In this document: positions 7,743 to 13,891 of the stretch, piece by piece
Layout of the letters: each line of letters opens with the position of its first letter
Numbering within the stretch: the stretch's first letter is position 1
From: JAGMES01 sp023128035
GTDB lineage: Bacteria; Bacillota; Halanaerobiia; DY22613
Direction: 5' to 3'
Assembly (NCBI GenBank): GCA_030627905.1
Contig: DAOVRZ010000077.1
Coordinates: 1-29,127 of the forward strand
DNA: 29,127 nucleotides
Notes under the pieces: model-generated
What the model was told of the DNA's origin: nothing
Database searches by the model: none
What the model saw: only the letters and a program-made list of their open reading frames with translations
Position numbers and translations under genes: made by a program

Positions 7743-8546
7743 TTGAAAGCAATGTTTACGTTGACTAGTGCAGAGTCAAAAAGATTAATTGCAAAAGCAG
7801 TTGTTCAGTTACCAGAAGTGCAGGAGGCTATGAAAGAAGGGTATATTTATATTGGAGGCGGTACTACTAACGCATTTATTGTTGAAGAACTGACAGGTGA
7901 CGTGATTGAAAGAAAAGGTGATTATACAGCAGGTGTTATTACAAAAGGAATACATTGTGTTACAGATGCTAGTGTTCGAATAAAGCCTTTGGTTTTAAAA
8001 GATGGTCAGCCGATTGATATGTCAATGGGTGAAGTGTTAGAAGTTATGTCAGGTAAAGATATTTTTATCAAAGGCGGCAATGCTATCGATTTTGAGGGAA
8101 ATGTTGGAGTTATGGTAGGAGAGAGATGGGGAGGAACTATTGGCCGCTCTATGGGGCGTTTGATGGCTTTAGGAGCTAATTTGATTATGCCAGTAGGTTT
8201 AGAAAAACTAATTCCCTCAGTGCCTCAGGCATCTAATTTTGCGGGGATTGACAGTGTAGATTATACATTAGGCATGCCTGTTGGAATGATTTCTGTAAAT
8301 TATGGTACAGTGATTACAGAATTGAGTGCAATGGATACCTTTGCAGATTTAGATGATATTTTGCAAATCAGTTCAGGTGGAGTAGGTGGTTCAGAAGGAG
8401 CAGTTACTTTGGGTATTGAAGGAGAAGAAGAAGAAGTTAAGAAAATAATTGAACTGATAAAGGAGATCAAAGGTGAACCCTCAGTTCAAACTTCCAAACG
8501 TAAATGTGTTGAATGTAAAACATGTAATCATGGGCGAGGTGAATAA
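7743..8546 (+). CDS. Conserved protein of unknown function with C-terminal cysteine cluster
   Basis: I do not recognise a named family. The protein has 267 residues if it starts at the TTG 7743 (AGGAAGGGG about ten bases before) or 264 from the ATG at 7752. It is soluble, glycine-rich and mixed alpha/beta: YIYIGGGTTNAFIVEEL near the N-terminus, then IFIKGGNAIDFEGNVGVMVG, GRSMGRLMALGANLIMPVG, and a late SSGGVGGSEGAVTLGIEG. The repeated Gly-rich turns could form a phosphate or nucleotide site. The C-terminus ends in a CVECKTC cluster that could bind metal. The stop lies two bases before the nucleoside phosphorylase start, so the two are probably made together, and a link to nucleoside or sugar-phosphate metabolism is an inference from that. 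Confidence 0.7.
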   Translation: MKAMFTLTSAESKRLIAKAVVQLPEVQEAMKEGYIYIGGGTTNAFIVEELTGDVIERKGDYTAGVITKGIHCVTDASVRIKPLVLKDGQPIDMSMGEVLEVMSGKDIFIKGGNAIDFEGNVGVMVGERWGGTIGRSMGRLMALGANLIMPVGLEKLIPSVPQASNFAGIDSVDYTLGMPVGMISVNYGTVITELSAMDTFADLDDILQISSGGVGGSEGAVTLGIEGEEEEVKKIIELIKEIKGEPSVQTSKRKCVECKTCNHGRGE

Positions 8547-8548
8547 TA

Positions 8549-9292
8549 ATGGGAGAAGGAAAGATTTTACCAGTTTTAAAAGTTCCTGAGGGGAGTATCT
8601 CCAAATACGTATTAGTATGTGGTGATCCAGATAGAGCTTTAAAGATTGCTGAGTATTTAGACGACTATGAGGAGATCGGTTTTAATCGTGAATATCGGAC
8701 TCTCAAAGGGCATTATCGAGGTGTAGAGGTAACTATTAATTCGCATGGAGTGGGCGTCTCGGGAGCTGCTTTGGCCTTTGAAGAATTAATCAAAGGTGGA
8801 GCAAAAACTATCATCAGAGTAGGTACTTGTGGCTCTCTGGATTTAGATGTACAGGATGGCGATCTCGTTGTGGTAACTTCTGCAGTTCGTGCAGACGGTT
8901 TAACTGAGCAATTAGTTCCTATTGGATATCCTGCCATTGCTGATTTTGGAGTTGTTAGATCTCTAGAAGTAGCTATTCTGGGAGTCAAAGATATTAAATA
9001 TAAAACAGGTATGGTTTTAACACTATCAGCTTTTTATCCTGGAATACTAGAATTGCCCCTTAAGCTCTATTCACAGGCTAATGTAACCGCAGTGGAAATG
9101 GAATGTTCGGCACTGCTTGTTATCGCTTCTCTGCGTGGTGTACGCGCTGGAGCAATCCTTGCTGTTGATGGAGTTGTAATAGATTATGATCCTGATCAGT
9201 ATGATCCACATAGGGCAAAGGTGCATGAAGCTGTAGAAAAAGAGATTATTGTGGCATTGAATGCTATTGTGAAGATGGAAAGTGAGGAATGA
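8549..9292 (+). CDS. Nucleoside phosphorylase (NP-I family, uridine phosphorylase-like)
   Basis: The enzyme splits a nucleoside with phosphate into base and (deoxy)ribose-1-phosphate in the cytoplasm. The 247 residues carry the family motifs: GDPDRA for phosphate (26-31), INSHGVGVSGAALAFEEL, RVGTCGSL for phosphate/ribose, and VEMECSALL with the ribose-binding Glu-Met-Glu. Spacing matches uridine phosphorylases and PNPs; the exact base preference cannot be fixed by eye. The ATG is two bases after the upstream stop, with GGGCGAGGTG as ribosome binding site. With the nucleoside importer nearby (688-4223), it fits a salvage function. A terminator follows. Confidence 0.87.
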   Translation: MGEGKILPVLKVPEGSISKYVLVCGDPDRALKIAEYLDDYEEIGFNREYRTLKGHYRGVEVTINSHGVGVSGAALAFEELIKGGAKTIIRVGTCGSLDLDVQDGDLVVVTSAVRADGLTEQLVPIGYPAIADFGVVRSLEVAILGVKDIKYKTGMVLTLSAFYPGILELPLKLYSQANVTAVEMECSALLVIASLRGVRAGAILAVDGVVIDYDPDQYDPHRAKVHEAVEKEIIVALNAIVKMESEE

Positions 9293-9350
9293 TTATAATT
9301 AAGAGTTAAGAATTAAGAGTTGGAATAATAAAAACTTAAAACATTTAAAT

Positions 9351-9385
9351 AAAAAACTGTAGGTCATAAATCGCTACAGTTTTTT
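9351..9385 (+). terminator. Rho-independent terminator after nucleoside phosphorylase
   Basis: The arms AAAAAACTGTAG and CTACAGTTTTTT surround an 11-base loop, and the T run follows. The A run on the left means it could also work on the other strand. Confidence 0.85.
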
Positions 9386-9464
9386 ATTTGATTTCTTGTA
9401 TAATGAAAGAGATAGTGTGAACTATTTAAAGAGATAAAAGATTAATTTTAAGGAGGGATTTTTT

Positions 9465-10103
9465 GTGTTTAGTCTTAATGAAGTAAAGTATAAGAATATT
9501 CTCAATATTAAAAATCTTGAAATTCCAAATCGTAAAGTTACTTGTATTATAGGTGAAAGTGGGAGTGGTAAAACTACACTATTAAGATTATTAAACAAAC
9601 TAATTACCTGTGATAGTGGAAAAATTCTTTATAATGGTAAGCTATTAAGTACAATGGATTCAATCGAATTAAGACGTAAAGTTGTTATGCTTCCACAATC
9701 TCCTGCTATATTCAAAGGTAGTGTAAAAGACAACTTGCTAATAGGTTTAAAATTCTCAGAAAAAGCACTTGTGTTAGATGACAAACTTAGTGAAGTGTTA
9801 AATATAGTAAATTTGAATAAAAAATTAAATGAAAATGCAGAAAAACTATCTGGTGGCGAAAAACAAAGATTAGCCCTTGGTAGAATAATACTTATAGAAC
9901 CTGAAGTATATCTATTAGACGAACCCTCTTCAGCTTTAGATGAAGAAACAGAGCAAATTATTATAAAGAAATTAGTTGAACAATCAAGGTTAAATGACAA
10001 AACTCTTATTATGGTTACTCATTCAAAAAAAGTTGCAAATGATTTTGCTGATAATATTATTGAAATAAAAGATGGTAAAGTAGTTAATGAAGAGGGGTGT
10101 TAA
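9465..10103 (+). CDS. fetA: ABC transporter ATPase, FetA/YbbL-like
   Basis: This is a single-domain ABC ATPase of 212 residues: Walker A GESGSGKTT, Q-loop MLPQSPAIFKGS, signature LSGGEKQR and Walker B VYLLDEPSSALDEE, then the switch His in VTHS. The gene is paired with a FetB-type membrane protein whose start lies three bases after this stop. FetAB of Escherichia coli exports iron, but the family is also annotated as UPF0014 with unproven substrates. The GTG at 9465 has AAGGAGGG seven bases upstream. A TATAAT at 9399-9404 may be its -10 box, though no convincing -35 is present. Codon use is more AT-rich than in neighbouring genes. Confidence 0.82.
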   Translation: MFSLNEVKYKNILNIKNLEIPNRKVTCIIGESGSGKTTLLRLLNKLITCDSGKILYNGKLLSTMDSIELRRKVVMLPQSPAIFKGSVKDNLLIGLKFSEKALVLDDKLSEVLNIVNLNKKLNENAEKLSGGEKQRLALGRIILIEPEVYLLDEPSSALDEETEQIIIKKLVEQSRLNDKTLIMVTHSKKVANDFADNIIEIKDGKVVNEEGC

Positions 10104-10105
10104 TA

Positions 10106-10891
10106 ATGAATAATATAATAAATCTTAATATATGGCAGATGGTTGCTGCATATGTTTTTGTTGTAATTCTATTGATAATAGTAAAAGTGAGAGGGATCTC
10201 AAGAGAAAAAGAGATATTAATTTCAACTCTAAGAATGACTCTACAATTAATCTTAACTGGTTACATCCTTGTTTATGTATTTAACAATGTAAATCCTATA
10301 TATACAGTTTTGATTATTATCTCTATGGAAATTTTTGCAATTTTTAATATTTATAAAAGAGTAAAGGTTAAAATATCTAGCAGACTAAAAAGAATTATTG
10401 CATTTTCAATGGCGAGTGGTACATTGTCAAGTCTTTTGTATTTTATATTAGTTGTAATTCATATTACCCCCTGGTATGAACCAAGGTATTTTATACCAAT
10501 TGCAGGTATGCTAATAGGAAACTCAATGACAGGTATCTCATTAGGTGTAAGTAGGTTAGTAGATGATATGTATTCTAAAAAACATCTAATCGAATCAGCA
10601 TTAATGCTGGGTGCAACTCCAAAAATGGCTTCTAAGGAAATAGTTGACAATGTATTTGATTCAGCAATACTTCCGACTATTAACTCAATGGTAGGAATGG
10701 GAATAGTATTTTTACCGGGAATGATGACAGGACAAATTTTATCAGGAATATCACCGGTCACTGCTATAGAATATCAAATAGCAATTATGCTAGGAATCTT
10801 AGGAAGTGTTGCTTTAACAGTCATTCTATTTGTTCAATTAGGATATAGAACTTTCTTTAATGACCAAAGCCAGCTAATATTTGATGAGTGA
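10106..10891 (+). CDS. fetB: FetB/YbbM-like membrane permease (UPF0014)
   Basis: This is the membrane partner of the preceding ATPase, 261 residues with about seven hydrophobic helices. Family hallmarks are the central ARG/PRYFIPIAGMLIGNSMTGISLG region, the cytoplasmic helix with ALMLGATPKMASKEIV, and the LPTINSMVGMGIVFLPGMMTGQ segment. The ATG at 10106 sits six bases after GAGGGG; an in-frame GTG at 10097 overlaps the ATPase gene and is less likely. The transported substrate (possibly iron, by analogy with FetB) is inferred only from family membership. Confidence 0.85.
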   Translation: MNNIINLNIWQMVAAYVFVVILLIIVKVRGISREKEILISTLRMTLQLILTGYILVYVFNNVNPIYTVLIIISMEIFAIFNIYKRVKVKISSRLKRIIAFSMASGTLSSLLYFILVVIHITPWYEPRYFIPIAGMLIGNSMTGISLGVSRLVDDMYSKKHLIESALMLGATPKMASKEIVDNVFDSAILPTINSMVGMGIVFLPGMMTGQILSGISPVTAIEYQIAIMLGILGSVALTVILFVQLGYRTFFNDQSQLIFDE

Positions 10892-10911
10892 ACTCGTCCA
10901 GCTAAAGCTGA

Positions 10912-10976
10912 ACAGTGGGGCTTCTACCCCCCCACTGAAGATTAAAAACAATTTCCCCCACTTCTATAAGTGGGGG
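10912..10976 (+). other. Two adjacent GC-rich hairpins after fetB-like gene
   Basis: The first hairpin (10912-10936) pairs CAGTGGGG with CCCCACTG. The second (10953-10976) pairs CCCCCACTT with AAGTGGGGG around CTAT. The second is nearly repeated at 24211-24232 inside the IscB relic, where the left arm reads CCCCCAACTT. They may be a leftover of a transposon-associated guide RNA or element end, or a tandem terminator for the fetAB-like operon, though the T runs are poor. Confidence 0.4.
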
Positions 10977-11027
10977 TCTTATCTCAAAAGATAAAATATT
11001 TCGATATTGTATAATTTCATTAAATAA

Positions 11028-11055
11028 AAAAACTGTAGGAAAACCTACAGTTTTT
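11028..11055 (-). terminator. Bidirectional terminator ending tRNA array 1
   Basis: The perfect hairpin AAAAACTGTAGG/CCTACAGTTTTT has an AAAA loop, with an A run on the left and a T run on the right. It lies 27 bases beyond the tRNA-Leu gene and can serve the fetAB-like operon from the other side. Confidence 0.85.
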
Positions 11056-11081
11056 TATATAAATACTTTTAAATTGTTAAA

Positions 11082-11168
11082 TGGTACCGGGAGCCGGACT
11101 TGAACCGGCACGGATAAAATATCCATCGGATTTTAAGTCCGATGCGTCTACCATTCCGCCACCCCGGC
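11082..11168 (-). tRNA. tRNA-Leu(TAA)
   Basis: The 87-nt class II tRNA has anticodon loop CTTAAAA (anticodon TAA), a long variable arm, a paired acceptor stem with terminal G-U pairs, and an encoded CCA. It is the last gene of array 1. Confidence 0.96.
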
Positions 11169-11175
11169 AAAAAAG

Positions 11176-11251
11176 TGGTGGTCAGACCCAGAATCGAACT
11201 GGGGACACGAGGATTTTCAGTCCTCTGCTCTACCATCTGAGCTATCCGACC
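11176..11251 (-). tRNA. tRNA-Phe(GAA)
   Basis: The 76-nt cloverleaf has anticodon loop CTGAAAA, T loop TTCGATT, an acceptor stem with one G-U pair, and an encoded CCA. It is separated from tRNA-Pro by a 96-base spacer with no clear promoter of its own. Confidence 0.96.
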
Positions 11252-11347
11252 ATGTGATGAAAATTTAATGCCGTGAAATTATCTTTATTTTGTTATCACT
11301 TTAACTCAACACATTAAAGACACAATCGATTGCGGTTATGAACATAA

Positions 11348-11424
11348 TGGTCGGGCTGCCGAGATTCGAACTCGGGGCCTCTTGATCCCAAATCAAGCGC
11401 GCTACCAAGCTGCGCTACAGCCCG
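11348..11424 (-). tRNA. tRNA-Pro(TGG), copy 1
   Basis: The 77-nt cloverleaf has anticodon loop TTTGGGA (anticodon TGG), a perfect CGGGCTG/CAGCCCG acceptor stem, discriminator A and encoded CCA. It is identical to the copies at 12334 and 13031. Confidence 0.96.
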
Positions 11425-11431
11425 ACGATAA

Positions 11432-11516
<85 letters not shown>

Positions 11517-11536
11517 AAAAAACAAAGATATTAAAT

Positions 11537-11612
11537 TGGAGCCGACGATCGGACTTGAACCGATAACCTGCTGATTACAAATCAGCTGCTCTGCCAATTG
11601 AGCCACGTCGGC
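11537..11612 (-). tRNA. tRNA-Thr(TGT), copy 1
   Basis: The 76-nt cloverleaf has anticodon loop TTTGTAA, acceptor stem GCCGACG/CGTCGGC, discriminator T and encoded CCA. It is identical to the copy at 12523; the copy at 23251 differs by one base in the T loop. Confidence 0.96.
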
Positions 11613-11616
11613 ATAA

Positions 11617-11692
11617 TGGTACTCCCAACGGGATTCGAACCCGTGCCGCCAGGTTGAAAACCTGGTGTCCTAGGCCCCTAGACGATGGGAGC
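11617..11692 (-). tRNA. tRNA-Glu(TTC), copy 1
   Basis: The 76-nt cloverleaf has anticodon TTC, a complete T arm ACGGG/CCCGT, and encoded CCA. It is the first gene of array 1, 52 bases downstream of the -10 box. Confidence 0.96.
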
Positions 11693-11744
11693 TTGCCTTC
11701 TCACGTTTAGGACTTACGTGATGTCGCCCCTGACGACAATTGTT

Positions 11745-11773
11745 ATTATACAGGATAGAAGCAAGATCGTCAA
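11745..11773 (-). promoter_or_regulatory. Promoter of tRNA array 1
   Basis: On the minus strand it reads TTGACG, 17 bases, TATAAT: a near-perfect vegetative promoter. The transcribed leader holds an inverted repeat, TCACGT...ACGTGA (11701-11721), which is also present before array 2. Confidence 0.9.
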
Positions 11774-11879
11774 AGTCAATTATAGAGCAAATTTGATGAT
11801 TTAAGACAAATAGAATGCTCTTACGTCGAAATTCTCGCGCTAGATACCAAAAAGGATTATATTTGCGTTCAGTAAATTG

Positions 11880-12287
11880 ATGAAGGAGTATTCTAGTAAA
11901 TTAAAGCAAGTCCCCGTGAAGTCCGGAGTTTATTTTTTTTATGATAAGATGGGACAGGTTATTTATAGAAGATAGACTTATTAAAGAATATTGGCCGATG
12001 TATAATGTGAAACAGAAGCAATTTTTAAAATATAAATACTTAAATTTAACCGATGATCTGTATCCTAGATTTAAGATTGTTGATAAAAAAGAAATTCAAG
12101 CTAGTGTAAATTCAAATAAAATGAATATTAGGCATAGGTAGGTGCAATAAAAGAGTTTCTTAATGGAGATGGAGAAGAAATTATTGCGAAGTTATCTCAT
12201 CTTATGGAGAAATATAGTCTGGCCCTTGATTTTGAGAAAGCAGCTAAGGTGAGAGATCATCTGAAGGAAGACGAGTTCACTGAATAA
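11880..12287 (+). pseudogene. Decayed uvrC-like gene (GIY-YIG nuclease and UVR-motif remnants)
   Basis: Three pieces in different frames read like the N-terminal half of a UvrC/Cho-type nuclease. Piece one, from ATG 11880, gives LKQVPVKSGVYFFYDKMG and QVIY and then stops at 11973 just where the GIY-YIG lysine motif should follow. Piece two (about 11960-12139) gives IEDRLIKEYWPMYNVK and LYPRFKIVDKKE, the segment after the nuclease core. Piece three (12144-12287) gives AIKEFLNGDGEEIIAKL and FEKAAKVRDHLKE, a UVR domain. An internal deletion between pieces one and two removed most of the catalytic domain. UvrC-like proteins cut DNA beside UvrAB-marked lesions, but this copy cannot be functional. 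It lies between two duplicated tRNA arrays. Confidence 0.75.
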
Positions 12288-12291
12288 ATGT

Positions 12292-12322
12292 AAAAAACCC
12301 TGTTACAAATGTAACAGGGTTT
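12292..12322 (-). terminator. Terminator of tRNA array 2
   Basis: The perfect 12-bp stem AAACCCTGTTAC/GTAACAGGGTTT has an AAAT loop and a minus-strand T run. The same hairpin with a different loop ends array 3. Confidence 0.88.
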
Positions 12323-12333
12323 ACTCACATAAA

Positions 12334-12410
12334 TGGTCGGGCTGCCGAGATTCGAACTCGGGGCCTCTTGATCCCAAATCAAGCGCGCTACCAAGCTGCG
12401 CTACAGCCCG
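12334..12410 (-). tRNA. tRNA-Pro(TGG), copy 2
   Basis: Identical in sequence to copy 1, with encoded CCA. It is the last gene of array 2. Confidence 0.96.
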
Positions 12411-12417
12411 AAGATAA

Positions 12418-12502
<85 letters not shown>

Positions 12503-12522
12503 AAGATTACTAGATATTAAAT

Positions 12523-12598
12523 TGGAGCCGACGATCGGACTTGAACCGATAACCTGCTGATTACAAATCAGCTGCTCTGCCAATTGAGCCACGTCGGC
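12523..12598 (-). tRNA. tRNA-Thr(TGT), copy 2
   Basis: Identical to copy 1, 76 nt, with encoded CCA. Confidence 0.96.
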
Positions 12599-12602
12599 AT
12601 AA

Positions 12603-12675
12603 TGGTACTCCCGGGATTCGAACCCGTGCCGCCAGGTTGAAAACCTGGTGTCCTAGACCCCTAGACGATGGGAGC
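12603..12675 (-). pseudogene. tRNA-Glu(TTC), copy 2, with a 3-nt deletion in the T arm/acceptor
   Basis: This copy is 73 nt instead of 76. Compared with copy 1 it lacks three bases at the junction of the T stem and the 3' acceptor strand and has one substitution in the D-loop region. With the deletion, T stem and acceptor must share bases (CCCGGGAGT), so a normal cloverleaf cannot form. Anticodon arm and CCA end are intact. Confidence 0.75.
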
Positions 12676-12714
12676 GTAACTTTTCACGTTAGGACTTACG
12701 TGACGACAATAGTT

Positions 12715-12743
12715 ATTATACAGGAGATTAAAGATAACGTCAA
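12715..12743 (-). promoter_or_regulatory. Promoter of tRNA array 2
   Basis: On the minus strand it reads TTGACG, 17 bases, TATAAT, the same boxes as array 1 with a diverged spacer. The leader keeps the TCACGT/ACGTGA inverted repeat but lacks 12 bases present in array 1. Confidence 0.9.
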
Positions 12744-12985
12744 TGGATATTTTGATCAATATTTAGGCATTAGAGTAGAATAAGTCTTCATTGCTAAGTG
12801 TTTTTCTCTGTAGGTACTTGTATCTAAGAGGTACTTGCAGATGACAATGATGTTTTTAGATTGAGTAGGTTTCTTGTTCTTGAACAATATCAAATTTTAC
12901 TAATATATCCATTATATCGTTATAAAACTTCCTTCACTTATACTTATTTTACCCAAACTATTTACTAAATTTACTAGAAACATGC
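12744..12985. other. AT-rich spacer without a recognisable gene
   Basis: No convincing gene, RNA or mobile element is seen here. A 9-base direct repeat (AGGTACTTG) occurs twice near 12815-12840. On the minus strand an 18-codon frame starting MDILVKFDIVQ has a purine-rich upstream site, but it is too short to call. Confidence 0.5.
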
Positions 12986-12990
12986 ATAAA

Positions 12991-13019
12991 AAAACCCTGT
13001 TACATATGTAACAGGGTTT
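12991..13019 (-). terminator. Terminator of tRNA array 3
   Basis: It has the same 12-bp stem as the array 2 terminator, with an ATAT loop, and a T run on the minus strand. Confidence 0.88.
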
Positions 13020-13030
13020 ACTTACATAAA

Positions 13031-13107
13031 TGGTCGGGCTGCCGAGATTCGAACTCGGGGCCTCTTGATCCCAAATCAAGCGCGCTACCAAGCTGCGCTA
13101 CAGCCCG
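13031..13107 (-). tRNA. tRNA-Pro(TGG), copy 3
   Basis: Identical to copies 1 and 2. It is transcribed behind the divergent Thr-like gene in array 3; no Tyr gene lies between them as in the other arrays. Confidence 0.96.
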
Positions 13108-13126
13108 AAGATAATGGTTGAAAATT

Positions 13127-13202
13127 TGGAGCTAGCAATCGGAAACGAACCGATAACCCAATGAGTACGATTCAGAAGTTTTACCAAATGACTTATGCTA
13201 GC
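13127..13202 (-). tRNA. Divergent tRNA-Thr-like gene, anticodon position CGT
   Basis: The 76-nt sequence aligns without gaps to tRNA-Thr(TGT) of arrays 1 and 2. The acceptor stem is rewritten but fully paired (GCTAGCA/TGCTAGC instead of GCCGACG/CGTCGGC), discriminator T and CCA are kept, and the T arm is perfect (ATCGG, TTCGTTT, CCGAT). The anticodon loop ATCGTAC has T at 33, A at 37 and anticodon CGT (Thr, ACG). The D stem is not paired and the two outer anticodon-stem pairs are lost. It has its own good promoter. It could be a specialised or tRNA-like RNA, or a pseudogene; ordinary decay would not preserve pairing in the acceptor. Confidence 0.55.
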
Positions 13203-13231
13203 TTAAAACTATATTTTTCTTAGACAACTAC

Positions 13232-13260
13232 AGTATATCAAATTTTAGAAAAAAGGTCAA
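13232..13260 (-). promoter_or_regulatory. Promoter of tRNA array 3
   Basis: On the minus strand it reads TTGACC, 17 bases, TATACT, starting about 22 bases before the Thr-like gene. The leader is unlike that of arrays 1 and 2. Confidence 0.82.
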
Positions 13261-13367
13261 TATAAAAAAACTGTATATTTGTCCATTACATCAAATTAGC
13301 ACAAACTATATTGAAATTTCTTTAGAAATTCTTCTTTTACATAGATAATTTCATATTCATCAATTCG

Positions 13368-13412
13368 GTCGCCTGGAAACCTCTGACTTCTAGTCGGGGG
13401 AGGAAAGGCGAC
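13368..13412 (+). repeat. Left-end subterminal hairpin of the IS200/IS605 element
   Basis: The outer stem GTCGCC/GGCGAC encloses an inner stem-loop (CCTC...GACT, TCT, AGTC...GAGG) with unpaired bases. Imperfect hairpins of this kind near the end are what TnpA recognises in this family. The exact element boundary is not visible. Confidence 0.65.
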
Positions 13413-13443
13413 GGTTTTTCCCACCTTTCTTAGCAAATTTTAC

Positions 13444-13472
13444 TTGCAATTAACACCCACATAGTGTATAAT
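13444..13472 (+). promoter_or_regulatory. tnpA promoter
   Basis: TTGCAA, 17 bases, TATAAT. The -10 ends only six bases before the tnpA ATG, so the transcript would be leaderless or nearly so. Confidence 0.65.
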
Positions 13473-13478
13473 TGAAGT

Positions 13479-13886
13479 ATGAAAAACGTTAAACATAATA
13501 GAAATTGCGTGTATCAAACCGCCTATCACATAGTATGGATTCCTAAATATAGGCGAAAGGTACTTGTTGACGATGTACAGGAATTTACCATCAAAACCTT
13601 AAACGAAATTGCGGAGGATAAAGGTTTTGAAATATTAGCTTTGGAGGTGTGTCCTGACCATATACATCTATTTGTTTCTATTCCTCCGGCTGTAGCTGTT
13701 TCTCAAGCTGTTAAGTATTTTAAAGGTATCAGTGCCCGTAAGATTTTGATACAATACCCTCAAATCAGACCCCATAAAGAAAGTTTATGGTCGCCATCTT
13801 ACTATGTTGGTACTGCTGGGCATGTATCTGCTGATACTATTAAACATTATATTGAATTCTCCCAAAATGTTAATTCTAGGAGGTGA
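13479..13886 (+). CDS. tnpA: IS200/IS605 transposase TnpA (Y1 HUH)
   Basis: This single-strand DNA transposase cuts and joins at the element ends via a covalent tyrosine link. At 135 residues it is of normal length. The HUH metal motif is His-Ile-His at residues 61-63 (CPDHIHLFVSIPP), and the catalytic tyrosine is Tyr124 in DTIKHYIEFSQ. The N-terminal strand VYQTAYHIVWIPKYRRKVL is typical of the family. No frameshift or stop is present, so the protein may be active. The start is ATG 13479; there is no clear ribosome binding site and the promoter lies just upstream. The stop overlaps the ribosome binding site of tnpB. Confidence 0.93.
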   Translation: MKNVKHNRNCVYQTAYHIVWIPKYRRKVLVDDVQEFTIKTLNEIAEDKGFEILALEVCPDHIHLFVSIPPAVAVSQAVKYFKGISARKILIQYPQIRPHKESLWSPSYYVGTAGHVSADTIKHYIEFSQNVNSRR

Positions 13887-13891
13887 TAGCC

